The translations under genes were made by a program, and so were the position numbers. 64,000 bases of DNA. Origin: Talinum fruticosum (lineage: Eukaryota; Streptophyta; Magnoliopsida; Caryophyllales; Talinaceae). Each line of letters starts with the position of its first letter. The stretch's first letter is position 1. The notes beneath the pieces are model-generated. The model was given only the letters and a program-made list of their open reading frames with translations. It did not search any database and had not been told where the DNA came from. Location of the stretch: the NCBI GenBank assembly GCA_021018815.1, contig JAITYX010000017.1, positions 124,001-188,000 on the forward strand, read 5' to 3'. Below are positions 13,087-26,640 of the stretch, one piece after another.

Positions 13087-16080
13087 ATAATGAAAGGGGG
13101 AAAAAGGCAAAGACAAAAGTAAAGAGAAATCAAAGCATATATGGGACGTGTTAGATGTTTCATTAACTTTCAAAAAGGGAGAAAATAACACTTAAACATC
13201 AAATAAATTTCTTAGGTAGACATGGACAATAACCTTTCACAATTGGATGAGCCAATTACGAGACATTTGAATCACGTCAGAATTCAAACGTGATAAATTT
13301 ATAATATCGATTAATAATAAATTACTTATAATAAGTTGAAAACAATAACCGTTATCCTACCTAACAAGATAATTCGAAGAGACGTAAGTATCTTTTCTCT
13401 CTCTATTTTTTTATTCTCAAAACTCCTCCATTTTTACCCACTCATGTATGTAAAAAAATTGACTATGGGCAAGCTAACAAGGTGATGTCGGTCATGGATA
13501 CTATATGGTCCCTTTCTTTTACTGAAAATAGATAAGTGTAAACGGATAACGCAATAAGTTAATTCAATCACTAACTACCAACAAGCTAACAATTGATTGT
13601 CAAATAGGGCGATAATAGTAAAGAAAAAGTAAGTCCAAAATGGAATTTAATTCATAAAATTGGAAAGGCCCAAAATATAGTTTAGGGGTGGGAAGAGGAG
13701 AGGAAGCCACATGGCTTGAAATGAGAGAAAATTGAATGTAAAAGAACAAGCAAGGGACATAAAAGGAAGGGATTTCCCCTTGTGGTAAGGGACTAGAGGA
13801 CTTTGCTGCTTGGTTTAGTCAAGTATATAATATTTTTATTATGTCCATAAATAAATAAATAATTCCAAAAAGCTGTGACAGCTCAAATAGACATGACATA
13901 CAAGAATGTGAGAAAAGGACTAGAGAGACAGAGAGAGGATTGGCTCCATGCTCATTAAAGAACAATTAACAAATAAAAGCAAAATAAAAATAAATAAATG
14001 AAAGCAAAATGATGAATATGGAGTGCTTCATTGGCTAGTAATGGCCAATTAGTAAAATAAATATGCATCAAATTTCGGGTAAAATCGTCTCATATAATTA
14101 GACTTATTATATTGATAAATTTTTAAAAATTTTGTTACAGTTATTTATACATGTATTATGATTATTTATTTTGTACAAGACATTTTATAATCCTAGATTA
14201 TATATATATATATCGTATTTCTAGATTGAGTATATGTAGTACTTTTACGAATTTAAATAATATACTAGAAGATATTACATATATTTTAAACTTTTTTCAT
14301 TGAATTGATATCTTATAATATTTTTAATAAAAAAATTATTATAAGGTAAGATAGCTTATTAAAGACTATTAATATTACAGGAAAATCAGAAGGTTTGAGA
14401 AGACTTTAGAAGGGGAGGGGGTGTTGGAGGTTTTTATGAGTACAAACCACAACATTGTAAAATGAAAAAGAGTTATTATTGAATATGAAGCCTAAATATA
14501 ATGAATTCTAAATGGTATTAGCTTTCAAATTTTTCTAATTAAATTTAGATATATTGCATCATTAGTTAAAAGATATATTACTCTTATTAGATTATCTCAT
14601 TCTTTAATTTAATATCTAGCATGGTAAGAAAGAAAGTTTTTAAATTTAATTTTTAAATTCACATGGATCAAGGAAAGGACAATTTAGGGTATGTTTAGAT
14701 GGAGAGTAAGGGAGAGTAGAGGGGAGTAAGTAGGGATGATAATGAGTCGAGTCTCAATCACGTCTACGTGAACTTGGACCGATTTAATTTTTATAGACAT
14801 AGACCTTGACCTCGTTAAATCTGTGAAATTTAGACTCGAACCTAAACTCGTTCGACCTGCTTAATCCACAGGTCTATAATAGGCTATGGGTATTTCATTT
14901 TTTTTCCTATTTAATATTATTTTATATTTACAAGCAATTTGATAACATATAATGGTAAGAGAGAGTGGCCTAAAAGATTGAGTGACAGTGAGATGCACAA
15001 CCACAAAGAGTTTTGTGAGAGTGAGAGGTAGAAATAATATTATGGGTCACTATTCATGGACTTTACTTGGCCATATTTTTATTTTAAAAAAATCGGATCC
15101 TAAATAGTTCTAAGGTCAGGTTTAGATTCCAAACTTCCCATACTTAAACTCAAATTCAATCTAGATAATTCGGACTCAAACCCAATCCGGATCTATCGGG
15201 TTTGAATTTTTGGGATCTAAACTCAATTAAATAGATCAAGTTCAATGACTTTATCCTTGTTGGGGTGTAAAAGTAGGGAGAGTGAGGGGAGTAGAAATGA
15301 GTAACTCTTGCTTCTCCACCCTCCTAGTTTTCATTTCCTTGCTATTCTAAATGGGGTGTAACGAGGAGTAAGGATGTGATTTACATATTTTACCATTATT
15401 TCTCAAATATAATATATTGTGTTCTAATGGTAGGGGTATATTTGTTAATTATATTATTTACTCTTATTTACTCCCACTTGCTTTTATTTACTTTTCCAAA
15501 AACTCTTAAATAAGAATAACCTACTTATTTTTACTCATTCTTCATTACACTCTTACTGTTATTCACTCTTGTTTGTTTATCTTACCCCCGCCCTCATTCC
15601 AGTGGACCCTTAATATCTCAAGATTTGCCTAGACAAATCAATTATGATAGTAGAAGATGGTTAAAGAAAATACAAATTTTACCGACACTTGTTAGTTTGA
15701 ATAATGTGACACTTATTTCTTTGAATAAGATTTCGACTTCAATTTTTAAAGATGGAAAAAAATTTAGAACGGGAGAACTCTACCTCTCACAAGCCAACAT
15801 GGCTCGGTTTCAATTAAGTGAAAGATCCAAAACTAAGAAAAAAAACTTAAAATTAATTAGGTAAAGTAGAAAAGTCAAAATAGCACTCCATCACCATGTG
15901 TTTGTTTTGTTTTGTTTTTGTTTTTCTTATTTGTTGGGGGTGGTGGGGGTCTGGGATGAGTAAGACATCATTATTTCCCTTTTGATTAAACCCAAAAAAA
16001 TGGTTCACAATTGGCCCTCTTCTCTTCATCTCCCATAAATAAAACCCAGGATCAATTTGTAACTTGAAAGACACCCATTC

Positions 16081-17763
16081 TCCCATCCCATCAGAGGCAT
16101 TCCTCTCCCTCTCTCTCTGTCTGTGTCTAGTATTTGTTGCTGTGGGAGCAGCAAAGCAAAACCGCCTCTACGTTGGCATTCCCACGCCTGCCGTTTGATT
16201 ATTCATTTCTGAATGAACCTAGAAATCTTTCTACTTATTTCTTTCTCTCATGCTGTGTGAGAACAGCTGATGAATTGCTTTTAAGAGGCTTCCTGGCCTC
16301 GAGCTTTGCGTTTTCTGGGAATTTTAACACCTACCCATTTCACTCCTTTCTATGCTCTTCCCCTCCCTCCTCCCAATTTCTCCTTCTTTTTGCTTAATCA
16401 GCATTTCCGTCTGTCTCAACTCCCATTTGCTCGTTTACTCAGCTGAATCTTGAGGTTTCTCCCAAATCCGAGTAAACCCATTTGAATTTGAAACATTGGA
16501 AGTGTTTTTTTGCGTTTTTGTTTGGAGGTGAGTGGGTGTATGAGCTTAAGCTTTTGGGAAAATAAGCTCCTCCTTGTCCATTGAGGTACAGTCTCGCTCT
16601 TGTAATTCCTCTGGAAATTGTTTAGTTGTTCTTCATATTGTTATTATGCTTATTAATTTATTTTTCAGGTGGGTTTTTTCCCATGGTTCTTCAGGGAGCT
16701 TTTTCTTATTGTTTTTTTTTTTTTTGGGTGGGTGGGGGGTTGTCTTTTTCTTTGATGTGGCCAGTGCTGGTGGGATTATCCGGTTAAAGTGCGTGCATTT
16801 CGTCTAATTCCTTACCTAACGTGTCTATTGCTAGTTTTCTATGGTTTTGCTGGGGGAACAGATTTTAGGGCTTCATTGTATTAGCATTGAGATTTGAGAC
16901 TTTGGCTTGTCCAGAAATGACGTGTTTTCAAATCTCATTTGGGAAAATTGCAGAATTGATTCTGTTCATGAGACGTGATTTGTTTTGTTTAATTCCTGTT
17001 TGTGTTCAGCTTTGGCTTGTTAATCTTGCCTTTGTTTTGTGAAAGGGTCCAAAACATTCATTATGGCTTTTAAATGGACATATCTTTGCTCTCTGGCTGT
17101 GCCCATCCCATGTTTTCTGCAATTGCTATTGAATCTTAGGGTATTTGCTGTTTTGAGCATTGTATGTTATCAACCTGCTGGATTAATTTTGATTCTGTTA
17201 CTTGCTGAGCAATTTATTGGTATATAGAGCAATTGTAGTGGGTAACTAGCGCCTTAATGCATCAGACATAATCCTGCTTCTTTCGTTGCGGGGTAACAAG
17301 AAAATGATCCCTTCCAACCGGCTCTAAGATAAGCAGCCTCTCTGCAATTCAATTGTACGGCAAGCCTGTGTAGATCTGACGAACCCCTCCCCCTGGGTCC
17401 CCCTTCCAAAGCTGTAGACAGGAGTGAATCATGAATTCATTGAAGTAGTTTTGTGCTGAATCTATAGTATATAGTGCAGGATTTCCGTTTTTTTTTGGAA
17501 ACTCCAAAGAAGGGATATTATGTTAATGAATCCACAGGATTTCCCTTTTACTTCAATGAAAAATGTCGATCCTCTGGCTTAATCATCCTGCTTCTTTAAG
17601 TTCTTGGCTTCAAAGGGAATCTGGTTGGTGTTGTTTTTGTTTGGAAGAAGGTTCTCATGTGATTTTAGTGATTTTATCTGCTGGAATGCTTATTGTTTCG
17701 GGGAAATGTTTCTCGTTGTATCTGATAGAAGTACATTGCTATGCAGGTTTCTGTTTCCTTAAG
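16081..17763 (+). other. 5' leader region of HAWAIIAN SKIRT with probable intron
   Basis: From about 16090 the sequence turns CT-rich, as in plant leaders. A donor (GAG before GTACAG) at about 16585 and an acceptor (GCTATGCAG) ending at 17746 suggest an intron of about 1.1 kb ending 17 bases before the start codon. The open frame entering from 17563 is in phase with the F-box protein, but it belongs to this intron rather than to the protein. Confidence 0.5.
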
Positions 17764-18974
17764 ATGAAGAGGGATGCGTGGGTTAGCCATTATCAATACA
17801 GCTCTGTATGCAATCGTGTTGAATTTGATTCGTTTTCTGATACTAATGATGAAGAGAACAATGATGTAGTCTCAGTAGATTCAATCCTCCCTGATGACCT
17901 GTTGGAGAGAATTTTAGCTTATCTCCCAATAGCGAGCCTTTTCAGGGCAGGTTGTGTTTGTAAGAGATGGCATGATATGGTAACTTCAAAGCGCTTCTTG
18001 TGGAACTTCTCCTCTAATGTGTTGTCACAGAAGCCCTGGTATTTCATGTTTACCAGCTGCGATGAGCCATATGGGCATGCATATGATCCCACTCTTAGGA
18101 AGTGGTACAGCATTGACCTCCCTTACTTCATTACATCCAATTGGTTCATCGCTTCTTCTTTTGGCTTGGTTTGCTTCATGAAGAATGATAGCAGAAGTGA
18201 GCTTCATGTTTACAACCCCATCACCAAAAGCAGCAAGAGCCTTATCGAGCCTCCAGGGATCAAGTTCTCTGATTATAGTGCCCTGGCCATTTCAGCAGAC
18301 AAGACATCACACAACTACAACATTTCAATTGTGAAATCCAAACAAGTCCCCGAGAATTTCTATCAGTGGGATCTCTCTATCCATGTGTACAATTCAGAAA
18401 CAATGATGTGGGTGACCTTACTCACAGAGGTTCTGAATGGATGGCGAGCCGGTGATGAGAGTGTGATATGTGGTGACTTTCTCTATTTCTTGCTCTATTC
18501 TACTGGGGGTGGCATGCCTGATTGCCGCCATGGTCTGATAAAGTACAATCTCTCAAGCCGTTCATCTCATGGTTTGTTGATGAGGAATTTTATCCCAGCT
18601 CCTTGCTCTCTGACATGTGGTCGGTTGATGAACCTCAAGGAGAAGTTAGTGATGGTTGGAGGTATTGGAAAACAGGATAGGTCGGACATAATTAAAGGGA
18701 TCGGGATCTGGGTCCTTCATGGGACTGAATGGCAGGAGATTGCTCGGATGCCTCATAAGTACTTTCAAGGGTTCGGGAGTTTGATGATGTGTTCGCTAGT
18801 AGTGGGACTGATGATCTGATCTACATTCAGAGCTATGGTGCCCCAGCCCTGCTTTTATTCGACATGAACTCGAAACAATGGAAATGGTCACAGAAATGCC
18901 CTGTGACAAAGAGGTTCCCTCTTCAACTTTTCACTGGCTTCTGCTTTGAACCTAGGCTTGAAATTTCTCCCTGA
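17764..18974 (+). CDS. HWS: F-box protein HAWAIIAN SKIRT (F-box/kelch type, At3g61590 ortholog)
   Basis: F-box subunit of an SCF ubiquitin ligase. In Arabidopsis it controls sepal fusion and organ growth and acts on the microRNA pathway. It is a single coding exon of about 403 residues from ATG 17764 (MKRDAWVSHYQ). The F-box is at about residues 40-83 (SILPDDLLERILAYLPIASL, CVCKRWHDMV). A kelch/galactose-oxidase-like domain follows with diagnostic blocks SKQVPENFYQWDLSIHVY, PCSLTCGRLMNLKEKLVMVG and GIGIWVLHGTEW, and the end is FPLQLFTGFCFEPRLEISP. Apart from the N-terminus it matches HWS almost block by block, more closely than other F-box/kelch proteins. The frame breaks at the T-run 18780-18782: one base is missing, and the next frame gives FDDVFASSGTDDLIYIQSYG, the expected continuation. 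Confidence 0.93.
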
Positions 18975-21900
18975 GCCGAGCATCCTCCCGAACAGCGGAC
19001 CCATACCTGAATACCCTGTTTACCCCTCTACTTTTGGCTTTATGGCATCTAAATTTAAGAGTAGCTGGAGATGGCTGAGTTTCAAGAAAAATGAAGCCAG
19101 TTTCACAGCTGGATGTTAATAATAGATACACAAGTTCTGGACACCTTGGGATTGAGAAATCAAGATATGCCAAAATCTCTCACCTTTTTCTTCCCCCACC
19201 CCTCCCCCTTTTGTTTTACTGAATCTCTTTTGTTTTATGGTAAAACAACAAATGATTACTAGTTAAGAAAAACCCACATCTGTTGTTTCTTCCATGAAAT
19301 ATGAATGATAAGCTTTGCCCCACTCTGTTTTGGAGTTACATGGAATGTGATAAACTACTGTACATATGCATATATATCATCATTCTTCACACTGCTGTCT
19401 TTGTATTTTTTGTTGGTTGTTGTACTTGTACTCTCTCTCTCTCTCTGGGCATTTTTTGTTGATATCCTGTAAGTTTGAAATCCTGTTGGGTCTACTCTCT
19501 ACGGGGAAGACTTGAAAGCTGGTCTGGTGGATCCAAGTACTGTCTTAACTAGTTTTGGCAATTATTGGAAACCCAAGATTAGGTTTTCAAAGTAGTACTT
19601 GAGATTGGTACCTTTTGGGGTTTCTCTTTCAATTCCAAGGAAGGGACTTGATGGCTCATGTCTCTCTACCCTTCTCTGTCTGTAAATAATGCTCAATGGG
19701 CTTCCAAATAAGGGTTAAAATTTTTGATATATATTGTTATATTAAAAAAAAGTCAAGACACTGGATGCATTTCTTATACAGGCCAAAAGAGGTATGCTTA
19801 GTTGTGCCTATGCTCATCTCTCTGGCACGAATATATGTTAATACTTGACATCAACCCCATTAGGGTTGTCTGTGGTCCAAGTCCAGAAGCCCTATAATGA
19901 AATCAACTCTCTCTCTCTCTCTCTCCAACTATTCATCAGCATGCGGGGAGCCGAATTCTGGCAATGCTAGACATGGAATGGAACAAATACACTTAATAAA
20001 TAGATGAGCTGTGAGCACATGCCCTAAGCTAAGCTAGGCTAGCTCTATATCCTTTTCTTCCCATACCCTATTAACATATTGGTGCCAATAGATATGACCA
20101 TGGCTAGGATATCTTAGGGCATGTGCTCCTTCTTTATGTTATGCCTTCCATCTCCATTTTAGCATGTGGGCATAACATTTCTTGTGCTTGTAACTTTAGT
20201 TATGGCATTTTATATTACCTGCCATCTTATATAAGTGGTTGATTCGGTTTAACGTTTACTTTTAAAATTTTTCTGTTTAAGGTGTTTTTGTCTTATTAAT
20301 ATTATGAGATGTACGATCCGTACTTGTGGGAGGGAGGTAGGATTCGAGATAGTTGCTCTCGGTAAAAGTACATGTAATTAAAAGTATCTCATTGGCATAA
20401 GCAATGATAATTTTCTTAAATCTCCAACATCAATTGCAAAGTAGAGCTGGCGATTAGGCCGGTTTGGCCCTGACCGGGCCGCCCTAAAAACGGTTTAACT
20501 TGTGACCGGCCCGGTTAACGCAAGCCCAAACCACTAACCGACATGAACCATTTTTTAGCGGTTAGGTCCAGTCTCATGATGTAATGTCCTAGACGACCGG
20601 CTCAGAATCGAATCATATTCTCGCCTTGATAGAACCATATAAAAAGTCTAGCCTGGGATTAGATCCACCCATTAACCTTTCCCCCACCCACCATCCTCCA
20701 AAAAATTAACCCAATTATTTTATTTCTGTCATAAAATTATCTAAAGTTCATGATGAACTTTATACTTTAGAAAAAAATTTTTTTGAAAAAAGAGTATTTA
20801 ACCATAATTAAATAAACTTTTTTTAATAAAAAAAATTAAAAGACCAAAATAGAAAAGTACCAGATCAACTTTGAAATATAAACAAAAGAACATTTAGAAA
20901 ATGAATTTAAATTTTTAAAATATTTTTAAAAATCTTGTTAATCATATTCGAGTCATTTAAATAGCTAAACCGAACCGGTCCATTGAAGCGGACATATCCG
21001 ACCCTCCGAAAAGTGGTTCGTCCGGTTCACCATTTCTAGAACTCGACATGCTCACTTGATCAAGGTCGATGAGGCTTCGACACTTTCACTCCCTGACCCA
21101 CCACGTCGGTCTCCTGAGTTTTCCTGAGATGACCCACATGGTTGACCTACTTACCAAAGAAAATCAATTGTTTCCAAAGTTAAGTGAGTGTTATCTTAAT
21201 GACAAACATTTTGTACTTTTATCCTTTTCACTAAGGTTCGAACCTTGAATGAGACAATTTTTTTCCAATTGCGTAAAAAATCAAGATGAGTTGTAGACTT
21301 GGGTGTGGTGTCCCTATCCCCTTGAACTTCAATCCCAATTGGAATTGCCCCTAAAATAGGGGGTGATTGTGATGACTTCTCTTTGATATGAATGTGGGTT
21401 ATAGTATGAAACTTGTTCTGTGGTTGTTGGAATTTTATTAATTGGCGCCATTTAGGCTTTCATTGATTGTTTTTTGCTAACTAACAAATCGTTAGTTACT
21501 AGATTACTTTCAATCATTTTCTGTAAATTATTGAAGGTTAATTGTTCAAAAATAAAAACAATTATTAGGTTAAATCTCACCAAAAATCTCATCATCCTCA
21601 ATGTAACACAAACTTAAATCAATCTTATCTCAAACTATAAATTCCGAATATGACTCTTCATAGCTTATTTGCAATGAAAATATAATCATAACTCTATAAA
21701 TATATCCTAAAAAATAAATAAACCGATAACTTAATGGTAAGTTTGATAATTTTGCCATATTTCGAGTATCTCATTCTGATTTCCACCTTCCAACAAGATA
21801 ATTAGAGCCGAGGACTCCAACCTTTTATTACCAATTTCAATCCCGTTGATTTTAAAACTCTCATGTATTGAATAAGAGACTTAATTTATATCAATTTTTA

Positions 21901-22150
21901 AAATATGTTTTTATCGATAAATGTAATGTAAAGAAACAAATTCATAACGTAATATACACAAATCTTAATTTACCGAAAACCTTATCAATTATTAAATTTT
22001 CCAGTACTTTACATCAACATTTTTTAGGCCCCCAAAATAAGAAAGAAATAAGGCTGTTTTTTTTTTTGTGTATTTTTGGACACCTATAAACGGTCATGAT
22101 CTACCTAATAATTTATAGTTTTATTTTGGGTAAAATTGCCGCGCTGTACT
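18975..22150. other. HWS 3' UTR and spacer with transposon-derived tract
   Basis: The first few hundred bases are the HWS 3' UTR. A tract at about 20440-21080 is rich in CCGGTTT/GACCGGCCCGG-type words and GGTCC/GGTTCG repeats, flanking a poly(A/T)-rich core. It resembles decayed non-autonomous plant elements, like the tracts at 12080-12300 and 32600-32840. An exact palindrome AAGGTTCGAACCTT lies near 21234. No gene is supported. Confidence 0.45.
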
Positions 22151-23395
22151 CATGAAGCAGCAAATCAACAGCCCAATCCAAGCGCTTCCCAGGCAAATCC
22201 GATTCGAAAGATGAAGATGAACGCAGAAGATCATCGTTTAATTTTGAAGGTATTCACTCTCCATCAAATTCATTTGTTGGTGTTTGACAAGAAATAATCT
22301 TATGAAACTCTGTTGTTTTCCCGCTTCAATTTTCTTTGTTTAGAACTTGCTCTTCATCATAGTATATCTTCTTGCACTTCAAATTTTCAGGTGAACCCAG
22401 AAATTTGAAAACGGGGAGAACCAAAAGGAGACGAAGACGAAAAACCATTTTGAAATTAAGGGACTTTTACCTTCTTAATCAGCCAATTTTTGTTGAGATT
22501 GTGATACCCACTTGGAATTTTTTGCCCTTTAATTGCTAGGTATTTTTCTCCGTCTCTCTCTCTCTCTCTCTCAAATTGCACCTGTGCAAATCAGGTATAC
22601 TACTTACTTTTGTTAATTTTCTATTGCTTTGGATTAAAAATATTTTGCTGAATTCTTATTTAACGATTATGCTAATATGTTTGATTTTGATGTTATCAGT
22701 TGTGTCATTATAATTTTCTGCTATGTATGTTCAAGAGGGAAGCTTAATGTGAATGTCATCTTATCATTTTAATTTGGGAAAATGGGTTATTGATTTAATG
22801 AAATAAAAAGAAAAGGACCAAAGAGCAGGAGAAAGCAGATGTGTTGTGATGAAAGGGTTTGGCTATTCTGCAGAGTGTAGGAGTCATTTTTTTTTTCTGC
22901 TTTCTGATCTCTACATTTGTGAATCTGATGGCTGAGACTGCCTTGGTTATGTGTTTATAAGTTACATTTTGTTACTTCTCTTAACCAAAACTTTCTAAAT
23001 GAAATGGGCTTCGAGACAAATGATGACTTCACTACATCCATATTGGAATGTTGAGTACCCAACATGACTATGAGCATGGAATTTGGCGACAGTCTGAATT
23101 TTTTGGCATTTTCAGCTAAGATGAAAAGTTTAAATGCCCATAGCTGCGTTTAAATGCCGGTTTCCCAAGGCTAGCACTTGAGGTTTGAAAATTTTGGGTG
23201 TTTTTAGCCCTATTAGAGTTCAAGTGTTGGTAACCATATCAGAGTGTCAATTACTTTCCTTGGGGAATTGAGGTCGAATAAGGAGAAGTGAGGCTTTATC
23301 TTTGTTTCTCATTCGTTTTATGAGTCCGTCTATTCTGATCAGAAAATGTGCAATTTCTTGCTATTAATATTGACAAAGACAAATTTTGCAGGTGC

Positions 23396-25732
23396 ATGGC
23401 CTCGTTTCGGAAGCAGCACTTAGTTTACAATTTGAAATCTTCCAGAACTACCAACATTCATTATACTAAACAGCACCAGAGTCTTCCTGTTGGTGCTATC
23501 ACAGACTTTGTGTGGAAGGATTATAGCTCTGCTCTTTTCAGGTTATATATTGATTATTGAGCATTGTTTATCTACCTATAATCTGATCTTTATTAGTATA
23601 AGCAAGTTGTCTGGGTGGTGTAGTTGGTTATCACGCTAGTCTCACACACTAGAGGTCCCCGGTTCGAACCCGGGCTCAGACATTACTGTCTTCATCTTTT
23701 TTTTTGCTCCTGGTTTTTCCACAAACAATCTCTGACAACTGGACCTCTTAGATTGATTTGTATGCGATTCTCGTAAGCTTCAACGAACATGGCCTATACT
23801 CAAGGCAAACTTATAAGTTTAACCAACACTTAAGATGAGTCTATTCCAGCATGACTCTAGCTGAAACTGAACTGACATCATTGTCAACTTTGCAGAGATA
23901 TACATGTGCTTAGAGATATTAAGTTTGAAGATTACATGAGTTCAATATGCCGCCATGACATCCTGATGGAATTGGCCATGCCAAGAGGTTCTGATCGGCC
24001 ATTAGACCACTTCTCCCATGACAAGCGGTTCATCATTAAAACCTTGCGTAAATATGAGGCTAAGGTTACAAAGCAACCCTCTATTCTATAAATCTCCACG
24101 AAAACATTTGCTGTCCTTTTTCTTGAAAGATATAGCTTTTATTGTTTTTCTTGTATAATTTCAGGTACTCATGGAGATGCTTCCAAGTTATTATCAGCAC
24201 ATTAAGAAGCACGAAACATCTCTGTTAGCCAAGTACTGTGGCCTTCATGCTGCAAGACCTGCTTGTGGTGGTCCAAAGGTAGAATGGCTTTGTGCTATGA
24301 AATTTGAAAAAAATATGTTGTATGTTGAGTCATTGTTGAAGATTAATACGAGAAGAATTTATATTCAAGATGATCCTATTAAGGGGTGGATATAATTATG
24401 AATATGGATGGGAGATGCATCATTTGAGTCGAGTAATGTGTCCACTCAGGGAGAACAAGGTGGTGGAATATTTGGTTTGGGTTGGATTTCTATCAAGTTG
24501 TTTTTCTTTTCTATTTTTTTTTGGTTCAAACCATACTAATGTTAACTGTTATGTTTGTTCAGTAAGGTTGTCAAGAGAAAAGAATCAATATGGGTGACAG
24601 AAACTTCAAAAGAATTTGGTTAGAGTTGAGTTAAAAAATGGCTTACATATTATGAGTTTGAGTTGTGTACAGTTCCAAGTTGTTCAAGTCAGGTTCCATT
24701 TTCGTCGTTGTAGATGTGAACTACTGGTCAAATCAGTTATCCTAATACGTATTCACTATCCTCGAGGTTGATTTAAGAATTTGCATTCTGAGTGCATAAA
24801 GATGAACAATATTCTTCATGCAGGTCTACTTTGTGGTACTGGAAAATGTATTACAAACAGAACTGCCTTTGGACATGAAGTATGATCTGAAAGGAACTTC
24901 AAAAGGAAGAACTCCTGGTCAACACGACCTTGACCCAGGCTCAGCATTATTGAAGGACACAGATTTCAATTTCTGCTTCTTTCTTGATCCGTCTACTCGG
25001 ACTCAACTTTTAGAGTTGAGTTTTCTGATCTACAGTTTTCTGTTTCCTGTCTTTTATTCGCCGCAAATTCTTCATGTGTTGATATGGATTATAAATCTTT
25101 TCTATTTTAATTGACAGGCAAATTAAGCTAGATTGCAAATTCTTGACGGAGCAAGGTCTCATGAACTACAGTCTGCTGCTTGGGGTGCACATAGAATCTC
25201 AAGAACTAGAAAATGGGAGGAATTCCTCTATTGCTAAAGCTTCGAAATTACAACTACAAAGAGACCCTTCTCTTTCATATTTAGTTCCCAGGTTGGTTCT
25301 TCTGGTTGGTGCACTCTTCACAATTCTCATTTCTAATAGGCAGAGTGATTTAGGTTCTTAGGGTACTTTTAATGAAATGAGGTCGATCATTTGAGTTTGG
25401 CCTATATTTTTACTGACAAAGATTGGCTTGGTGGCAGGAATACTTCGAGGTTGAATGCAGAGCTTGCAGCCCGTGCCATTCAAATCCCTCATAGCAAGAC
25501 AGAAAGCAAGTCCAGGTGCAGAAGACCAAGAGCTCAGGAGGCCTCTATGAAGGTGTACTTGTACTTGGGAATTGTGGATATCCTACAAAACTACAATGTA
25601 ACCAAGCGGATCGAGCATGCCTACAAGTCATTGCAATATGATCCCAAGGCAATCCCATGTGTCAAGCCTCAGCGTTATGCTGCTCGCTTTCAGGATTTCT
25701 TCTCTAAAGTTTTCCTCTCCGAAGAGGATTAG
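23396..25732 (+). CDS. Short phosphatidylinositol 4-phosphate 5-kinase (PIP5K10/11 type) with altered catalytic motif
   Basis: Membrane lipid kinase of the short plant subfamily without MORN repeats. Six coding exons follow GT-AG rules: 23396-23541, 23896-24064, 24165-24278, 24824-25014, 25118-25291 and 25438-25732. They join without a frame break into 362 residues. Upstream exons near 22150-22541 are leader. Visible family motifs are the ATP-site Lys in DKRFIIKTL, MEMLPSYYQHI, YDLKGTSKGR (Asp 164), KDTDFNFCF, the metal-binding Asp 312 in YLGIVDILQNYNVTKRIEHAYKS, and an ending RYAARFQDFFSKVFLSEED. The normally invariant MDYSLLLG motif reads MNYSLLLG: residue 223 is Asn (codon AAC at 25164-25166). 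If real, catalysis is probably impaired. The long intron after exon 1 contains a tRNA gene. The closest Arabidopsis genes I recall are At4g01190 and At1g01460. Confidence 0.88.
23609..23682 (+). tRNA. tRNA-Val (anticodon CAC)
   Basis: A 74-base cloverleaf. The acceptor stem GTCTGGG pairs with CTCAGAC (one G-U), with A as discriminator. The anticodon stem is CTAGT/ACTAG around the loop CTCACAC, giving anticodon CAC. The T arm is CCGGG/CCCGG with loop TTCGAAC, so the B box GGTTCGAACC is intact. A run of nine T at about 23697-23705 is a pol III terminator, and CAA upstream is typical of plant tRNA start sites. It sits in the first coding intron of the PIP kinase gene, on the same strand. Confidence 0.97.
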
Positions 25733-26640
25733 ACGACAAGTTCTCAATCAGATGCTGCATTCTTGTAAATTTGGACTTGACAAATTGATTATTTAGTCTA
25801 CGTTGATGGAACCGGTCACATAGCTTTGTCTCAACAAAGATATGTTGGTAGGGAACTTTTTGAGGTTGGGTCCATTTAAGTCAAAATTTGATTACCCTAT
25901 TTATGATCGAAATTCGATGATAAAATGAGAGTCAATTTTGTCATGTCTACTTGTAATGTCGGAAATTGGAGTCTTTATTATGGAACAAGGGAAGATAGTG
26001 CGATGACAATTATGTATATCATATATCGGATGAGATGACCATTTTGAAAACATGTTTATATTATATTATATTATTGGCGAAACAACCACTAGAAATTATA
26101 AATTGTAGGCCGTCTTATTCTATACATTCATGCCTAATTACCTATACGTGCCTACAGCCTACATCAACAATATTATAGTATTATGTGCGAGAAGAAAGGA
26201 ATTAAGTTACTCAATGTCGACAAATTATGTAAATATCTTGTGTAATAGATTGAGAGGATCGATTACGTATATCACCAAACATATACTTTTATATATATAA
26301 AAAAATGTTTCAAGTTATGCATTTGCTCTTACCTAACCTCCTTTGCACGAGAAGGGTGATCGATCCAATAGAATGTTTCCACTAAAAAATGAAGCCCGAA
26401 GTTCAAGAATTGCACGTCAAGCAAATTCCCCAAAGAAAATCTTACCGAAAAGGCTTTACAAAGAACAAAGGAGGTTTGCCTTTTTAGGGTCTCTCAGTCA
26501 ATTGTGTCTAGATAGATGTACATCCCTAACACTAATCCTAGTCTACTAGATTAGGGAGCAAATGCAATGCATTTGTCAAAGATCACTTTTTATGACAGTG
26601 AAAGAAGTAGGCAAGAACCCGCACTTTCTCTCTCAGTCAT
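25733..26640. other. PIP kinase 3' UTR and AT-rich spacer
   Basis: 3' UTR then AT-rich spacer. The short open frame at 26343-26549 has no recognisable similarity. A GA microsatellite lies at about 26656-26684, just upstream of the next gene's leader. Confidence 0.4.

Noticed and set aside
17563..17763. In-frame N-terminal extension of HWS
   Set aside because: It crosses a good splice acceptor ending at 17746 and has no counterpart in HWS proteins. ATG 17764 gives the expected length.
21234..21247. AAGGTTCGAACCTT resembling a tRNA T arm
   Set aside because: It is a simple palindrome. No acceptor, D or anticodon stem can be built around it.
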